DNA of 64,000 nt from Arthrobacter sp. efr-133-TYG-118 (GTDB taxonomy: Bacteria > Actinomycetota > Actinomycetes > Actinomycetales > Micrococcaceae): NCBI RefSeq assembly GCF_030209755.1, contig NZ_JARVRH010000010.1:248001-312000 (forward strand), in the 5' to 3' direction. The position numbers and the translations under genes were made by a program. Within the stretch, counting starts at the first letter, position 1. Each line of letters begins with the position of its first letter. Under the pieces are notes generated by a model. The model was not told the DNA's origin. It saw only the letters and a list, made by a program, of their open reading frames with translations, and did no database searches. Of the stretch, positions 17,619 to 26,235 are shown piece after piece.

Positions 17619-18098
17619 TCAGTCCTTCGTCTTGTCGTTGCTTCCTGGGGAGAGCGCCAGGCTCTCGCGCTCCTTGTAGACCTCGTAGAGTGTCCGGCCG
17701 GTGCCATCGACCTGCAGGAACGCCAGGAGCGCCTGGTCGACGTCGATCATCTCTGCGGCCACGAGCGCCAGCTGCGCTTCGAGCCAGGTCTTCATGACCC
17801 GCCAAGCCACCCGCTCAGCCTGGGCGCGGCTGGTGCGCTCGGCCTTGCTCCCGGACTTCAGGCGGCCAGCTGTGTCTTCGGCGGCCAAGAGCCGCTGCAT
17901 GCGATCGACGCTGGCCGGGAGTGAGAAGGCCCGCTGTCCGTGCGGCGTGCCCAGCACGAAGTCGATCGAGCTGGGCACGCCGGAGGCGTCGTAGTCGACG
18001 CTGATCCGGCGTGCCCCGTGCTGCGCCAGCAGGGCCTGCATCTCGGCGACGGTCTGCGCCGCCGAGATCTTCGTCGTGTAGTTGACCGGCGCTGCCAC
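17619..18098 (-). CDS. Hypothetical protein common in actinobacterial mobile elements
   Basis: 159 residues. The N-terminal half (YTTKISAAQTVAEMQALLAQ, GARRISVDYD, VLGTPHGQRAFSLPA) matches a pattern I recall from uncharacterised phage and plasmid proteins; the C-terminal half is helical (RVAWRVMKTWLEAQLALVAA). No known catalytic residues. It lies 3 bases after the previous gene in the partition operon, so co-expression is likely. Confidence 0.6.
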   Translation of the reverse strand: MAAPVNYTTKISAAQTVAEMQALLAQHGARRISVDYDASGVPSSIDFVLGTPHGQRAFSLPASVDRMQRLLAAEDTAGRLKSGSKAERTSRAQAERVAWRVMKTWLEAQLALVAAEMIDVDQALLAFLQVDGTGRTLYEVYKERESLALSPGSNDKTKD

Positions 18099-18101
18099 GG
18101 C

Positions 18102-18605
18102 TCAGCGCGCCTCGACTGATAGGTTGACAGAGACCAGCTCGCCGAAGCCACGCAAAGTCCAGTCGCCGGTCAGGACATCGACGATGGTGCAGTTCGCATC
18201 CGCCGGCGCATCCGAGTCGTACGCCTCGAAGATATAGGCCCGCGGCGGCACCTGCGTGCCATCGCAAACGTCCTCGTCGAGATAGACATGGCCGCCGATC
18301 TCGATACTTCTGTGCGCCACAGTGGTTTCAGCCTCGTCGATCTCCGGAAGCTGACCCTGCACGATGGATGCCATGGCGGCCGTCGCCTTCCAGAGCTCCT
18401 GGCTGGCCGGGCTTAGCTGCCCGAAGATCCGGACGATCGACCTGAGGAATTCGAGCTCGCGGTCCTCAAGCAACGGCGAACCGCCGCGCTGGACCCGGTT
18501 GCGTTGAATGTCGGCAAGCCACGTCTTCGCGACACGCTCGGCGTCACGCTTCCAGAGGCGAACAAACTCTTCGTTGGACTCCGGTGCCAGTTCATTGCTG
18601 TTCAT
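18102..18605 (-). CDS. Hypothetical protein in partition operon
   Basis: 167 residues. The N-terminal half is helical and charged (NEEFVRLWKRDAERVAKTWL), the C-terminal half beta-rich. Its ATG overlaps the stop of the ParM-like gene by one base (TGATG), a sign of translational coupling. No signal peptide or membrane segment. No family recognised. Confidence 0.6.
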   Translation of the reverse strand: MNSNELAPESNEEFVRLWKRDAERVAKTWLADIQRNRVQRGGSPLLEDRELEFLRSIVRIFGQLSPASQELWKATAAMASIVQGQLPEIDEAETTVAHRSIEIGGHVYLDEDVCDGTQVPPRAYIFEAYDSDAPADANCTIVDVLTGDWTLRGFGELVSVNLSVEAR

Positions 18606-19915
18606 CAGGCCGCCTCCTGCTTCTTGGCTGCCCGGCGGGTCTGCGGCGTGGACTGGTCCGCCTCGGCAGCCTGCTCAACCGAGCGTGCCGCGAGGAACAG
18701 ACCTTCCCGGTTCAGGTAGCGGCTGTAGCTGGCATCCAGGTAGAGCACCGGGATGTCAGCTGCCACCTTCAGCAGCGCGGGGTACAGCAGCTCCTTGATC
18801 GGACCGGAGCCGCCGCCATAGACGTAGACAGCTTCCGTCGATTCGCCGGACTGGACCAGCGCCTCGCTGAACATGGTCGTGATCGCCTGCACCAGGTACT
18901 TCACGTCCGGCTCGACGAGGGCCTGCGCGCGCTGGTGACGGCCACGCTGGAGCGAAGACGGCACCAGCTGCAGGAAGTCCGCGAGCTGCTTGCGGCTGGT
19001 GAACCGCAGGTCGGCCTCATCCATGCGGTCCATCGCATTCGCCAGCACCGTGCCGTAGCCCATGTCCAACGTGGTTGCCGCCTCTGGATTGAACCGGCCA
19101 CCGGTGAACACCGGGAAGTTGACCGTGCCCTCGCCGACGTCGACGCCGATGGTGTTCTGCGCGGCGACCAGGTCGCCGGCGGTCACCCCCTCAAGGACAC
19201 CTGCCTCGCGGGACCGCAGATCCTCCAAGAGGAGCTGCGCCAGCGGCGCACCCTTCTCCGTGATCGCGAACTGCGCCGACGCGCCTTCGGCGATGACCCG
19301 AACATCGACGAACTCGAGGCGCACCGAGACCGGCGTGTTGAAGTTCTTGATGGTCACCAGGTGCACCGTCGGGTCCTGACTGCCCAGGACACCCGTGAAC
19401 TCGGCAGCATAAGAGTACCGCCGTGCCACGTACTCGGAGATCGGCAGCGCCAGACCAGTGCGCACCTTGACGCGCAGCTCGTGATCGGGGAGCGCGCCGT
19501 GCTCGCGGACGTAATCCCGCAGGGCCTTGGCCGCGAAGACGCCGAGCACCAGGATCTTGCTGAGGTGCTGCTCGGCCTTGCTGGCGTGCCCGTCGTGGAC
19601 CTCGAACTCGGTGAACGAGGAGCCTCGAACGCTCAGGGCGGAGCGGCCGAAGATCCGGCGGTCACTGTCACTGATCAGCGGCGTCGTCAGCGAGCAGTCC
19701 AGCCGGTTGTAGAAGTCCAGCTCCGTGTCCGCCATGACCTCGACCGCGGTCGGATCCTCCATCGGCACCTTCGGGCTCTGCCGCGGAGTAGCCACCACCG
19801 CGCTGGGCAGATCGATGGTGTCGCGGGCTTCCGACTTGGTATTGAGGATCGTGCCCTTGACGTAGCCGTTGCCGACGTCGATGCCGCCGGTGAGATGGAT
19901 GGTGTTCGTGCTCAT
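18605..19915 (-). CDS. ParM-like actin ATPase (plasmid segregation)
   Basis: 436 residues. Actin-fold ATP-binding signatures are visible: phosphate-1 GGIDVGNGYVKG (D13), phosphate-2 IGVDVGEGTVNFPVF and adenosine motif VYVYGGGSGPIKELLY. Length and order fit ParM/Alp actins, which form filaments that push plasmid copies apart. The ATG at 19915 has AAAGGA eight bases upstream. Two ParR-like adaptor genes lie just upstream and a repeat array beyond them, the classic parC-parR-parM set in reversed gene order (adaptor first). The C-terminal ~30 residues are a charged tail. Confidence 0.85.
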   Translation of the reverse strand: MSTNTIHLTGGIDVGNGYVKGTILNTKSEARDTIDLPSAVVATPRQSPKVPMEDPTAVEVMADTELDFYNRLDCSLTTPLISDSDRRIFGRSALSVRGSSFTEFEVHDGHASKAEQHLSKILVLGVFAAKALRDYVREHGALPDHELRVKVRTGLALPISEYVARRYSYAAEFTGVLGSQDPTVHLVTIKNFNTPVSVRLEFVDVRVIAEGASAQFAITEKGAPLAQLLLEDLRSREAGVLEGVTAGDLVAAQNTIGVDVGEGTVNFPVFTGGRFNPEAATTLDMGYGTVLANAMDRMDEADLRFTSRKQLADFLQLVPSSLQRGRHQRAQALVEPDVKYLVQAITTMFSEALVQSGESTEAVYVYGGGSGPIKELLYPALLKVAADIPVLYLDASYSRYLNREGLFLAARSVEQAAEADQSTPQTRRAAKKQEAA

Positions 19916-19995
19916 AGTGAAAGTCCTTTGTCTCGTCTGTCGCAGTGGAAACGTGAGTGCTGCTGTGCACCGGGGGAGAGCAGTCGGTCGCTCTG

Positions 19996-20400
19996 CTAGA
20001 TGCCGAGCATGTCCTTGAGGCCGCTTGGCGGCCCGGAGCGCTCCTGTGGTGCTGGGGAATCCGGCGCAAGCTCTACTGATTCCTCCTTTACAGGCGGCGT
20101 TGGCTGCTCCTCGGGCTCAGGCGCAGTGCCGACTGGTTCGACATCCGCGTCATCAAGCCCGGCATCCTGCGGGGCGCGGCTCTCCTCATCGACCTCCCCC
20201 TGCGGTGGGCGACCACGCCGTGGCAGCTGCTTCACGGGCCTATACGTCACATCGATAAACCCATCGCGCTCAATCGACTCGCGGATAAGCAGCCGCAGAG
20301 AATGTGAGATTGAAGCCTGTGCGTCAAGCCATTCATTCACTGAGACGTCTGCCGCAGGGACACTCCAACGCAGGCGGCGCAGCTCTTCAGGACTCGTCAT
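19996..20400 (-). CDS. ParR-like partition adaptor, long paralogue
   Basis: 134 residues. The N-terminal ~55 residues (VNEWLDAQASISHSLRLLI, then RDGFIDVTYRP) match the short ribbon-helix-helix-like ParR of Gram-positive plasmids (pattern: WLxxQxNxSxSIRxLIxxxIxxxGxxD). A basic RRGRPP patch follows, then a disordered acidic, proline-rich tail ending in SGLKDMLGI, which could be the ParM-contacting end as in other ParR proteins. ATG overlaps the stop of the preceding adaptor (ATGA). Confidence 0.65.
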   Translation of the reverse strand: MTSPEELRRLRWSVPAADVSVNEWLDAQASISHSLRLLIRESIERDGFIDVTYRPVKQLPRRGRPPQGEVDEESRAPQDAGLDDADVEPVGTAPEPEEQPTPPVKEESVELAPDSPAPQERSGPPSGLKDMLGI

Positions 20401-20600
20401 CGCGCCACCGCCAGTGTGGGCAGAACAGCGCGGGCCAGGACATCACGCTGTCCGTAGTCGGCGACATCCGTATTGATCAGCACCCGCAACGAAGCTGCCA
20501 CATCCGTCTGCGCGCGTAGCCATGAGGCGACCGCAGGGTCTCCGTTAGGGAGGTCAACCGAGACCACCGCTGCTGCCGCTCGTTCACTCATGCTCCCCAT
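20397..20600 (-). CDS. ParR-like partition adaptor, short paralogue
   Basis: 67 residues, aligned by eye with the N-terminal domain of its neighbour: VASWLRAQTDVAASLRVLIN, then DYGQRDV. It lacks the linker and acidic tail. The start is ATG 20600 or 20591; neither has an ideal ribosome site. First gene of the partition operon, so its promoter must lie in the repeat array directly upstream, which suggests autoregulation by binding there, as known for ParR. Confidence 0.55.
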   Translation of the reverse strand: MGSMSERAAAAVVSVDLPNGDPAVASWLRAQTDVAASLRVLINTDVADYGQRDVLARAVLPTLAVAR

Positions 20601-20654
20601 GAAGCATCAACCCCCCACTGGTTGCTCGCGATTCACTATCCATTAGGTTCGCTA

Positions 20655-20830
20655 TTCGATATGGTCGAGCATAGACCATTCAGTGGTCTTTCGCAATGCC
20701 ATCAAATGGTCTCTGAAAGACCAGTGCCGACGTCTCCCGCCATCGGTGGTCTCTTGGTGGTCCCGGCGATAACACCACGCGGCCCATGGTCACGCAGCGT
20801 GGTCTCAATTAGGACCATGAATAGACCCAG
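20655..20830. repeat. Putative parC centromere: TGGTC(T) / (A)GACCA repeats
   Basis: At least eight copies of TGGTCT or its complement in 170 bases, including two inverted pairs: AGACCA-ttcag-TGGTCT at 20673-20689 and TGGTCT-ctgaa-AGACCA at 20707-20723. Others are at 20747, 20758 (TGGTCC), 20787 (TGGTCA), 20800, 20812 (GGACCA) and 20823 (AGACCC). The position directly upstream of the ParR-like genes fits a ParR-bound centromere that doubles as operator. Confidence 0.6.
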
Positions 20831-20906
20831 ATATGGCCAGACACCTTACAGAACGCCAAATCGACACCTTGGACGACCGGCATCGCGTGGTGGTTGGTCA
20901 CTTATG

Positions 20907-20943
20907 GGGCTCATGGTGGGCTCGGAGAGGCCACCATGAGCCC
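20907..20943. repeat. Perfect 13-bp inverted repeat, 11-nt loop
   Basis: GGGCTCATGGTGG (20907-20919) and CCACCATGAGCCC (20931-20943). No T-tract follows. It lies beyond the centromere-like repeats and begins a stretch of nested hairpins. Confidence 0.6.
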
Positions 20944-21028
20944 TGACATAGACCAGCAGTTGGAACCGCGTGCAGCCAACTGTCCCAGCACCGCATGGCA
21001 GATTGCCGCGACCACGATGGCTGGGTGC

Positions 21029-21188
21029 GATCCGTTCGGCCGGAGGCCCGCACACAGAGCGCGACCGGGCTGCGCCCGACGCATGCAGCCCGCTGTGCCA
21101 GGGAGGAAACAAGGAAGCGACGACCCGTGGAAGCGCACTGCTTCCTCCCTGGCGCAGCTGGAAGACACCCCTGTGGCCGTTCGGATCG
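21029..21188. repeat. Nested long imperfect inverted repeat
   Basis: Outer arms CGATCCGTTCGGCC (21029-21042) and GGCCGTTCGGATCG (21175-21188), 12 of 14 paired. Inner arms CTGTGCCAGGGAGGAA (21093-21108) and TTCCTCCCTGGCGCAG (21142-21157), 15 of 16 paired. A separate 8-bp hairpin CGGGCTGC / GCAGCCCG (21066-21092) sits between the left arms. The paired layout suggests a cruciform or a structured RNA (origin, transfer origin or counter-transcript). No convincing protein is encoded here. Confidence 0.55.
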
Positions 21189-22279
21189 GCAGGCCGTTGC
21201 GTGGTGGTGCCGACGACAGAGCAGAGCTGCCCAGGAGTTGGTAGCTCTCTCTTTATGATGCGCCGACGACTTCTGCACGGACGGGTCGCAAGCTGCACAT
21301 GTCGTCCTATCGGACGGCGCGAACTCGACCTCTGGCGCGATGCTAAAAGCGTTGCCTCACATTGGGCGAAGACAACGCAGACGAACCACAGTGACGGAGC
21401 ACGATGCCCGAGCTCAGGCTCCCCGGCGACGCGGCTCGCACAGCTCGCCAGGCAAAAGGATCAGACGCCGGGGAACCACGACGGCACCCATACGGTGTAG
21501 ATGGTCCAGCAGGGCTGGAACGATGGAGCGACAGCCGCTGCGCGGCGCAAAGAGAGGTCGTTTCACAGCGTTATCCACAGCCGCAACGAAGGGTGGAGCC
21601 GCCAGCGGCACGGCTGTGACGGCAAGGCCACCGGGCGTCGGCACTGCGTGCCAGCAGGTGCTGCAGCGCCCAGGGGAGCAGACCCGTTCCGAGGGTGATG
21701 AGAACCGTCGCTCGTTCCTCACGACGCCACGAACAGGCATTCGTACGGCGGTGCCAAGTGGCACCACAAGAGCGAACAAACAAAGTGGCCAGATAGCAGG
21801 GGAACAGTCCCGGTTCGTACACTCGCTTCGCGAAATGTATGACGATCTCCGAACCGGTACGTACCAACGAATTCCCCTGATAAACGTGCGTTCCAGACCT
21901 CCGCTAACGCTCCGGCCGTGGAACAGCGGCTGTAAACGCAAAGGGCATAAGCAAACCTGGCAACACGTGTCCTGCGGACCCTCGCTACGCTCAGCCTCTC
22001 CGCTGCGCTTCGAGGACGTGTTGGTCGGCATAGCCGACGGGTTTGTCCCGGTCGCTGGCGCTCCCTCACCTCGCTGGGCTCGGCATGCCCATTCGCTTCG
22101 CCCAGAGAAGATGAGCCACTGCGCTCGTCGCCCGGTATCCACAGGTGGACGCCCTGCGGGCGCACCAATGAAGAGTGGGGCGACGACCGCTGAACCTGCG
22201 GTAGACGGCTCAAAGCCAGCAGAGCTGGCACGGGAGGAAACAGGAGTCGGAGAGGTCCTCTGGCCCCCTGTGCAATTCA
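21189..22279. other. Noncoding region with DnaA box, candidate origin or decayed DNA
   Basis: About 1.1 kb with no believable gene: open frames exist on both strands but are Arg/Ser/Pro-rich with no recognisable domain. It holds a consensus DnaA box (21571-21579) and a near match GTATCCACA (22135-22143), plus imperfect dyads around 21990-22025. Lying next to the partition locus it could be a second replication origin or a transfer origin. Confidence 0.4.
21571..21579 (+). promoter_or_regulatory. DnaA box TTATCCACA
   Basis: Exact match to the consensus DnaA binding site. A single 9-mer can occur by chance, but the surrounding noncoding, hairpin-rich DNA next to a partition locus makes it credible. 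Confidence 0.5.
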
Positions 22280-23084
22280 TTCGGCTTCGAAGCGCGACAA
22301 CGCGCTTCCGATCATCGCGTGGAATGCGAACACCGTTGAGCTGACGAGAACGCCGGGAACGATTGCTCCTGGGGCTTTCAGCTTCTACACGGGCCAGGGA
22401 ACGGGTCACGCCCGCATCGGCCGAGTTGTCTCCTTCACCTCGAGAAGCGTGGTTCGTGAGGTCGAGTCCGTCTACAGGCCTGCTTCGCGCTCAGCTACTC
22501 ACGGCTACTGGTCCGGATATGGCTTCGAGGTCCCCGGCGATCTTGGCATGGATTATCAAGAGGTATTCATCCCAGTAGAACGAGGGACCGCCCCGGCTTG
22601 GCTTCTTGTCGGCGACCCGGAGATATGGGTCATCCATGTGCATCGTCTGGGCGGCCGACAGGCAGCATGTCTACGCGCGGCTCCGGTGTTCGCTGAGCTG
22701 GGAGCAACGCAGATGGTCGTTTGCTACTCCGGGGACCGGGACGCTCCACCGACGGAGGATGGTCGTCATTATTTCGGGCTCGATGAGTGGCGCGAGTTCG
22801 ACGCTGCGCTCGAATTTGCTGTTGCCCACGGCGCCAGGAAGGTCCTCTTGTCCACCTGGTCCATGGGAGCGACCATTGCACTGAAGCTCTTGGCTGGGTC
22901 TCGGCATCGCGCCATCGTCATGGGCTGGATCATCACGGCACCTGTCATTGACTGGGAGCAGACATTGCTCGAGCACGGCCGGCGTGCCGGACTGCCACAT
23001 TTCCTGCCTCGAACCGGGATCCTCCTCATGGGCTCACGGTGGTTGACAACCGGGTTTCCGGGCTCGCGCAACCTCTGGATCTGA
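22280..23084 (+). pseudogene. Truncated alpha/beta hydrolase
   Basis: From about 22280 the frame reads as protein (LPIIAWNANTVELTRTPGTI, GQGTGHARIGRVV) but contains no start codon before GTG 22449, which falls inside the conserved region, so the 5' end is missing. The body matches an actinobacterial alpha/beta hydrolase family: WVIHVHRLGGRQA (normally HGRGATR), DGRHYFGLDEWREFDAALEF and the nucleophile elbow STWSMGATIAL. The frame stops after SRNLWI, before the catalytic Asp and His are expected. Another frame stays open to 23209 without matching the family. A decayed remnant next to the partition/origin region. Confidence 0.65.
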
Positions 23085-23165
23085 AAGCGGTGTTGCACCT
23101 GATGCGTAATGAAAACCGAAGAATCGTGCTTACGGTCATTGCTTATGACGCCGGTCTTGCCATCG

Positions 23166-25145
23166 TTACCGGCGTCGATTCATTCGAGGTTTTCGGAGCC
23201 GCCGGCTGATGAGTGGACGAAGCAGGAGATTTATCGCAAAGCTGCCAAACCCGATTGCCAAAACCAGTGTCACCATCGTGCCTGAAGGTTGAAAAGTTCG
23301 TGCAATGATCATCCCGATGCCGACGGACAGGAAGATGATGCCGAGGCGTGTCCAAGGTACTTTTTGGCGCGCGTGTGATGGAAGGGTTGGTCTGTCTTCA
23401 GCGGGGGCGAGGCCTTCCTCCATGAGGATGCGAGTCAAATACCCGGCCAGTATCCACACGGAATTGGACCGGTCGAGGTCGGGGGAACGGACAAGGTCAA
23501 ACAACCAGCCCTGACCGAGGTCGCAGTGCTCTGTCAGCAGGTACATGAGTGCGTGGGATTGTTCCGGCGGTAGAGCCGCAATCCTCTCCGCCCAGCGAGA
23601 TGCGGTGGGTGTGTTCTGGAGTTCGGCCTCGAGGAGGCCAAGGATTTCCGGCTGGAACCGCTGATAGAGCTGTTCCAGATATTTGTCATACGAGCGCGCA
23701 TAGCCGGGGTCTACCCAGGAACGCAAGATCATCCGATGGCTCATGGGGTGCCATCGATCTTTCGTGAGGGCAATCAGGCTCTCGCACTCAATGCTCGCTT
23801 CCAGAATCGGCCCTTGGAAGCGGTCCAGATTCTGTTGAATCACCCAGGGGTAGCGGTCGATCGTTGCGCGTTCTAGCGAGCGATTCAGTATGGCGGGTTC
23901 GATGATTTTGTCCCAGACCGCCTGTTCGAGCTCGACCGTTGACCCACCGAGCGTGAGGAAAGCCTGTACGAGATCTGTTTCACCGGTGCCGTGATCTTTG
24001 GAACTAAAGGGACGGGAGATGATGGCTTCGAGAAGAGCTTCTCTAAGAGCCCGTCGCGACTTCGGCTCGAGTTGTTCGGGTCGAAGCCAGGAACGGATTG
24101 GTCTATCTTGGCTCTTGATTGCCGCCAGCACTGCCTGGATGGCATGGGGTCTGCTAAGCCAGCGGTGAGCGAGCGGCGAACCGAACAACTCTATGGTCTG
24201 CTCCGGGCTGAGTTGTTGGATTTCTTTAGAGAAATATGTCTCGGCCCGGAGATAGCTTTCGAGCCCGCGCACGGTCTCGAGGTCCGGAAGTTCATCTCGC
24301 GTTTCGGAGGTTCGTTCTATGAGATCGCGGCTGAGTTCCGTGAATTTCGACTCGGTCACGTCTGCCGGGGAAGCCGGCAAATGCCGTATGGTCTGATCAC
24401 GCCCGATGGAGCGGCAGTCGCTGTAGGAAGGGGAAGCGAAGATTAGTGCATCGCCGCAGTCTCGTGGAGAGCTTTCAAAAGTGGAGAAGGATATTTTGTC
24501 CTGCATCCGGTGAGGCAAACAGCCCAAAGCGTGGGCTAAGAGGACAGGGACGCGGGTTGCATTTTGTGAAATCACAATTGAGCGCGTGCCTGCGGCGATG
24601 TAGTCAAGGAGGGCCTCGAGAATGACTCGTACCTGCTCCCGCTCTTCCGCTTCCAGGGGAGGAGCGGGAGCGGGCGAAAGAGGCAGGATGATGGGCGGGA
24701 GATGTTTGTTCGGCGCCGCGTCGAGAGGCCAGGACCGTACTATCGCAGGGGAGCAGGCGAGCAATAGTGCCGTTAGCGGGTTCAGAACGTTGCCACGGTC
24801 GGCGAGGGCGTGGACGAGGTATCGACCGTCGCGGCCGTGGGAGTCTTGGCCGAGGTATAACTTGACGAGCAGGATCCGGCCTATTTCCGGGTCCGTACGA
24901 TAAGCAACAGCCTCGGGTGCGGCGTTGCCCTCGCGAATCAGCGACGCCGCTCCTTGCCGGAGGTATCTGACCTGGCCCCCTAGGCCCCCTTGATTGTGCT
25001 CCCCGCGGATAGGCCAACCGGGCGAACAACCCACAACACCGAACCCCTGACCGGTCAGAGTTTGGTTGGCCCAAGTGTAGATCAGCTGCTCCAAACGCAC
25101 CTCACCTACGTTCTGCGTGGCTTCGGGTGAAAGGACGCCAGTCAT
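23166..25145 (-). CDS. GAP1-like GTPase-associated protein with C-terminal membrane anchor
   Basis: 659 residues from the ATG at 25145, which overlaps the stop of the GTPase gene (ATGA); an in-frame start 11 codons earlier would lie inside that gene. The N-terminus (VRLEQLIYTWANQTLTGQGFGVVGCSPGWP) matches the start of GTPase-associated protein 1 domains, which occur beside TRAFAC-class GTPases in predicted conflict systems. A long helical middle follows, then two membrane helices near residues 600-650 (TRLGIIFLSVGIGMIIARTF; MVTLVLAIGFGSFAINLLL) and a very basic tail. Last gene of the seven-gene operon. It probably works with the GTPase at the membrane; molecular activity unknown. Confidence 0.7.
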   Translation of the reverse strand: MTGVLSPEATQNVGEVRLEQLIYTWANQTLTGQGFGVVGCSPGWPIRGEHNQGGLGGQVRYLRQGAASLIREGNAAPEAVAYRTDPEIGRILLVKLYLGQDSHGRDGRYLVHALADRGNVLNPLTALLLACSPAIVRSWPLDAAPNKHLPPIILPLSPAPAPPLEAEEREQVRVILEALLDYIAAGTRSIVISQNATRVPVLLAHALGCLPHRMQDKISFSTFESSPRDCGDALIFASPSYSDCRSIGRDQTIRHLPASPADVTESKFTELSRDLIERTSETRDELPDLETVRGLESYLRAETYFSKEIQQLSPEQTIELFGSPLAHRWLSRPHAIQAVLAAIKSQDRPIRSWLRPEQLEPKSRRALREALLEAIISRPFSSKDHGTGETDLVQAFLTLGGSTVELEQAVWDKIIEPAILNRSLERATIDRYPWVIQQNLDRFQGPILEASIECESLIALTKDRWHPMSHRMILRSWVDPGYARSYDKYLEQLYQRFQPEILGLLEAELQNTPTASRWAERIAALPPEQSHALMYLLTEHCDLGQGWLFDLVRSPDLDRSNSVWILAGYLTRILMEEGLAPAEDRPTLPSHARQKVPWTRLGIIFLSVGIGMIIARTFQPSGTMVTLVLAIGFGSFAINLLLRPLISRRLRKPRMNRRR

Positions 25146-26230
25146 CGGGCCACCACCCTCAAGAACCCGCGCTCCCACAGCACCATCAACAAAGCATCCA
25201 GGCAGCGGTCAGAAGCGCCTGTTCTAACTGAGGAGCCACTCCCTGTAGAACCATCGTCGGTTCCGGTCCCGCTGACAGTCATGCAGCGACCTATGCCGTT
25301 GAAGCTGAGCACTTTCCTTAAGAGCGAATCCCCGCCCCCCATCCGGACGAAATCGAGGAGTTGCGGAGTCTCACGATTGATGTCCCCCATGATGTCGCGA
25401 ACAGTCCGGCCGCTATGCCTGCGAGAGCTCAAGAGGCCTTCCGGAAATCCGGTTGCATGAGCGAGCTGGTCAGCTTTGGACAGGACGAATATCGGCAGGA
25501 CGCCCTTCCGCCGAGGCGAGTCTGACCGGTCATTGCTCTCGGCAACTGTGAGCACCTCTTGGAATTTGTTCCGAGTGCCTTCCGGTGTCTGGGTTGCGTT
25601 GCCTCCGCGCTGGCGAACACTCTCGGGGAGATCGCCGAGCGTTGCTGGAGGGGCGAAGAACAGAAGTGCGTCCGCGACGGGGGCAAATTTCCACTGTTCG
25701 TGTGCCTTGGAATCGGTCTCGCCTTCTTCACCGGAGCTGTCGAAAATGAGGAGATTGATTTCGCGCCCTTCGATGGTGAGCTCCATGATGACCGGTTTCC
25801 GCGGAGCGTCGTAAACCGGATGGGTGGGTTCGTTATTGTTGAGATATTCATCCTTATAGGTTTGTTTGAAGGCCGGCGCCAGCCGACCAAATATCCCCAG
25901 GTCTTCCAGAGCGCCTTCGATGTCCAGTTGGCGCACCATTGCTTTCAGAAATGCAGTCTTTCCGGCGGCGCTCTCTCCAAAAAGCCCCATGATCAGCATC
26001 TCGCGCTCATCCGATTCGGGCGGCAGCAGATGGCCCTTCGGGCAGTGCAGAACCCAGCCGTTGCTCTTCCAGGCGCCATACGCACCGCTGGCTGCCGCGT
26101 GGCTTTGGGTCCGCTTTTTGACGGGAGGGGCGTACCCTTCGTCCTGTTTGAGAGGATTTGACCATTTGCATTTCTCTATGTCCAGGTCAGCTTCGAGGCA
26201 GACGGTACACACGAGTCTTCTTTGAACCAT
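25142..26230 (-). CDS. TRAFAC-type GTPase with N-terminal zinc-ribbon-like segment
   Basis: 362 residues. Cysteines at 8, 11, 21 and 63 with H67 (CTVC ... HCPKGH) suggest a small metal-binding N-terminus. The GTPase part shows a P-loop GESAAGKT (85-92), DSSGEE as the switch II DxxG and LSKADQLAH as the base-specifying NKxD motif. No membrane segment. Starts 5 bases after the kinase stop, and its stop overlaps the GAP1-like gene. In GTPase-GAP1 pairs the GTPase is thought to be the regulated switch; here its sensor could be the membrane kinase upstream. Confidence 0.8.
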   Translation of the reverse strand: MVQRRLVCTVCLEADLDIEKCKWSNPLKQDEGYAPPVKKRTQSHAAASGAYGAWKSNGWVLHCPKGHLLPPESDEREMLIMGLFGESAAGKTAFLKAMVRQLDIEGALEDLGIFGRLAPAFKQTYKDEYLNNNEPTHPVYDAPRKPVIMELTIEGREINLLIFDSSGEEGETDSKAHEQWKFAPVADALLFFAPPATLGDLPESVRQRGGNATQTPEGTRNKFQEVLTVAESNDRSDSPRRKGVLPIFVLSKADQLAHATGFPEGLLSSRRHSGRTVRDIMGDINRETPQLLDFVRMGGGDSLLRKVLSFNGIGRCMTVSGTGTDDGSTGSGSSVRTGASDRCLDALLMVLWERGFLRVVAR

Positions 26231-26235
26231 GATTC

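Noticed and set aside
18584..19999. Plus-strand open frame (~470 codons) opposite the ParM-like gene
   Set aside because: No motif and no ribosome site; the minus strand has a complete actin ATP site.
21340..22409. Overlapping open frames of 330 codons on both strands in the origin-like region
   Set aside because: Arg/Ser/Pro-rich, no recognisable domain, no ribosome site, and the two strands are equally open; better explained as noncoding GC-rich DNA.
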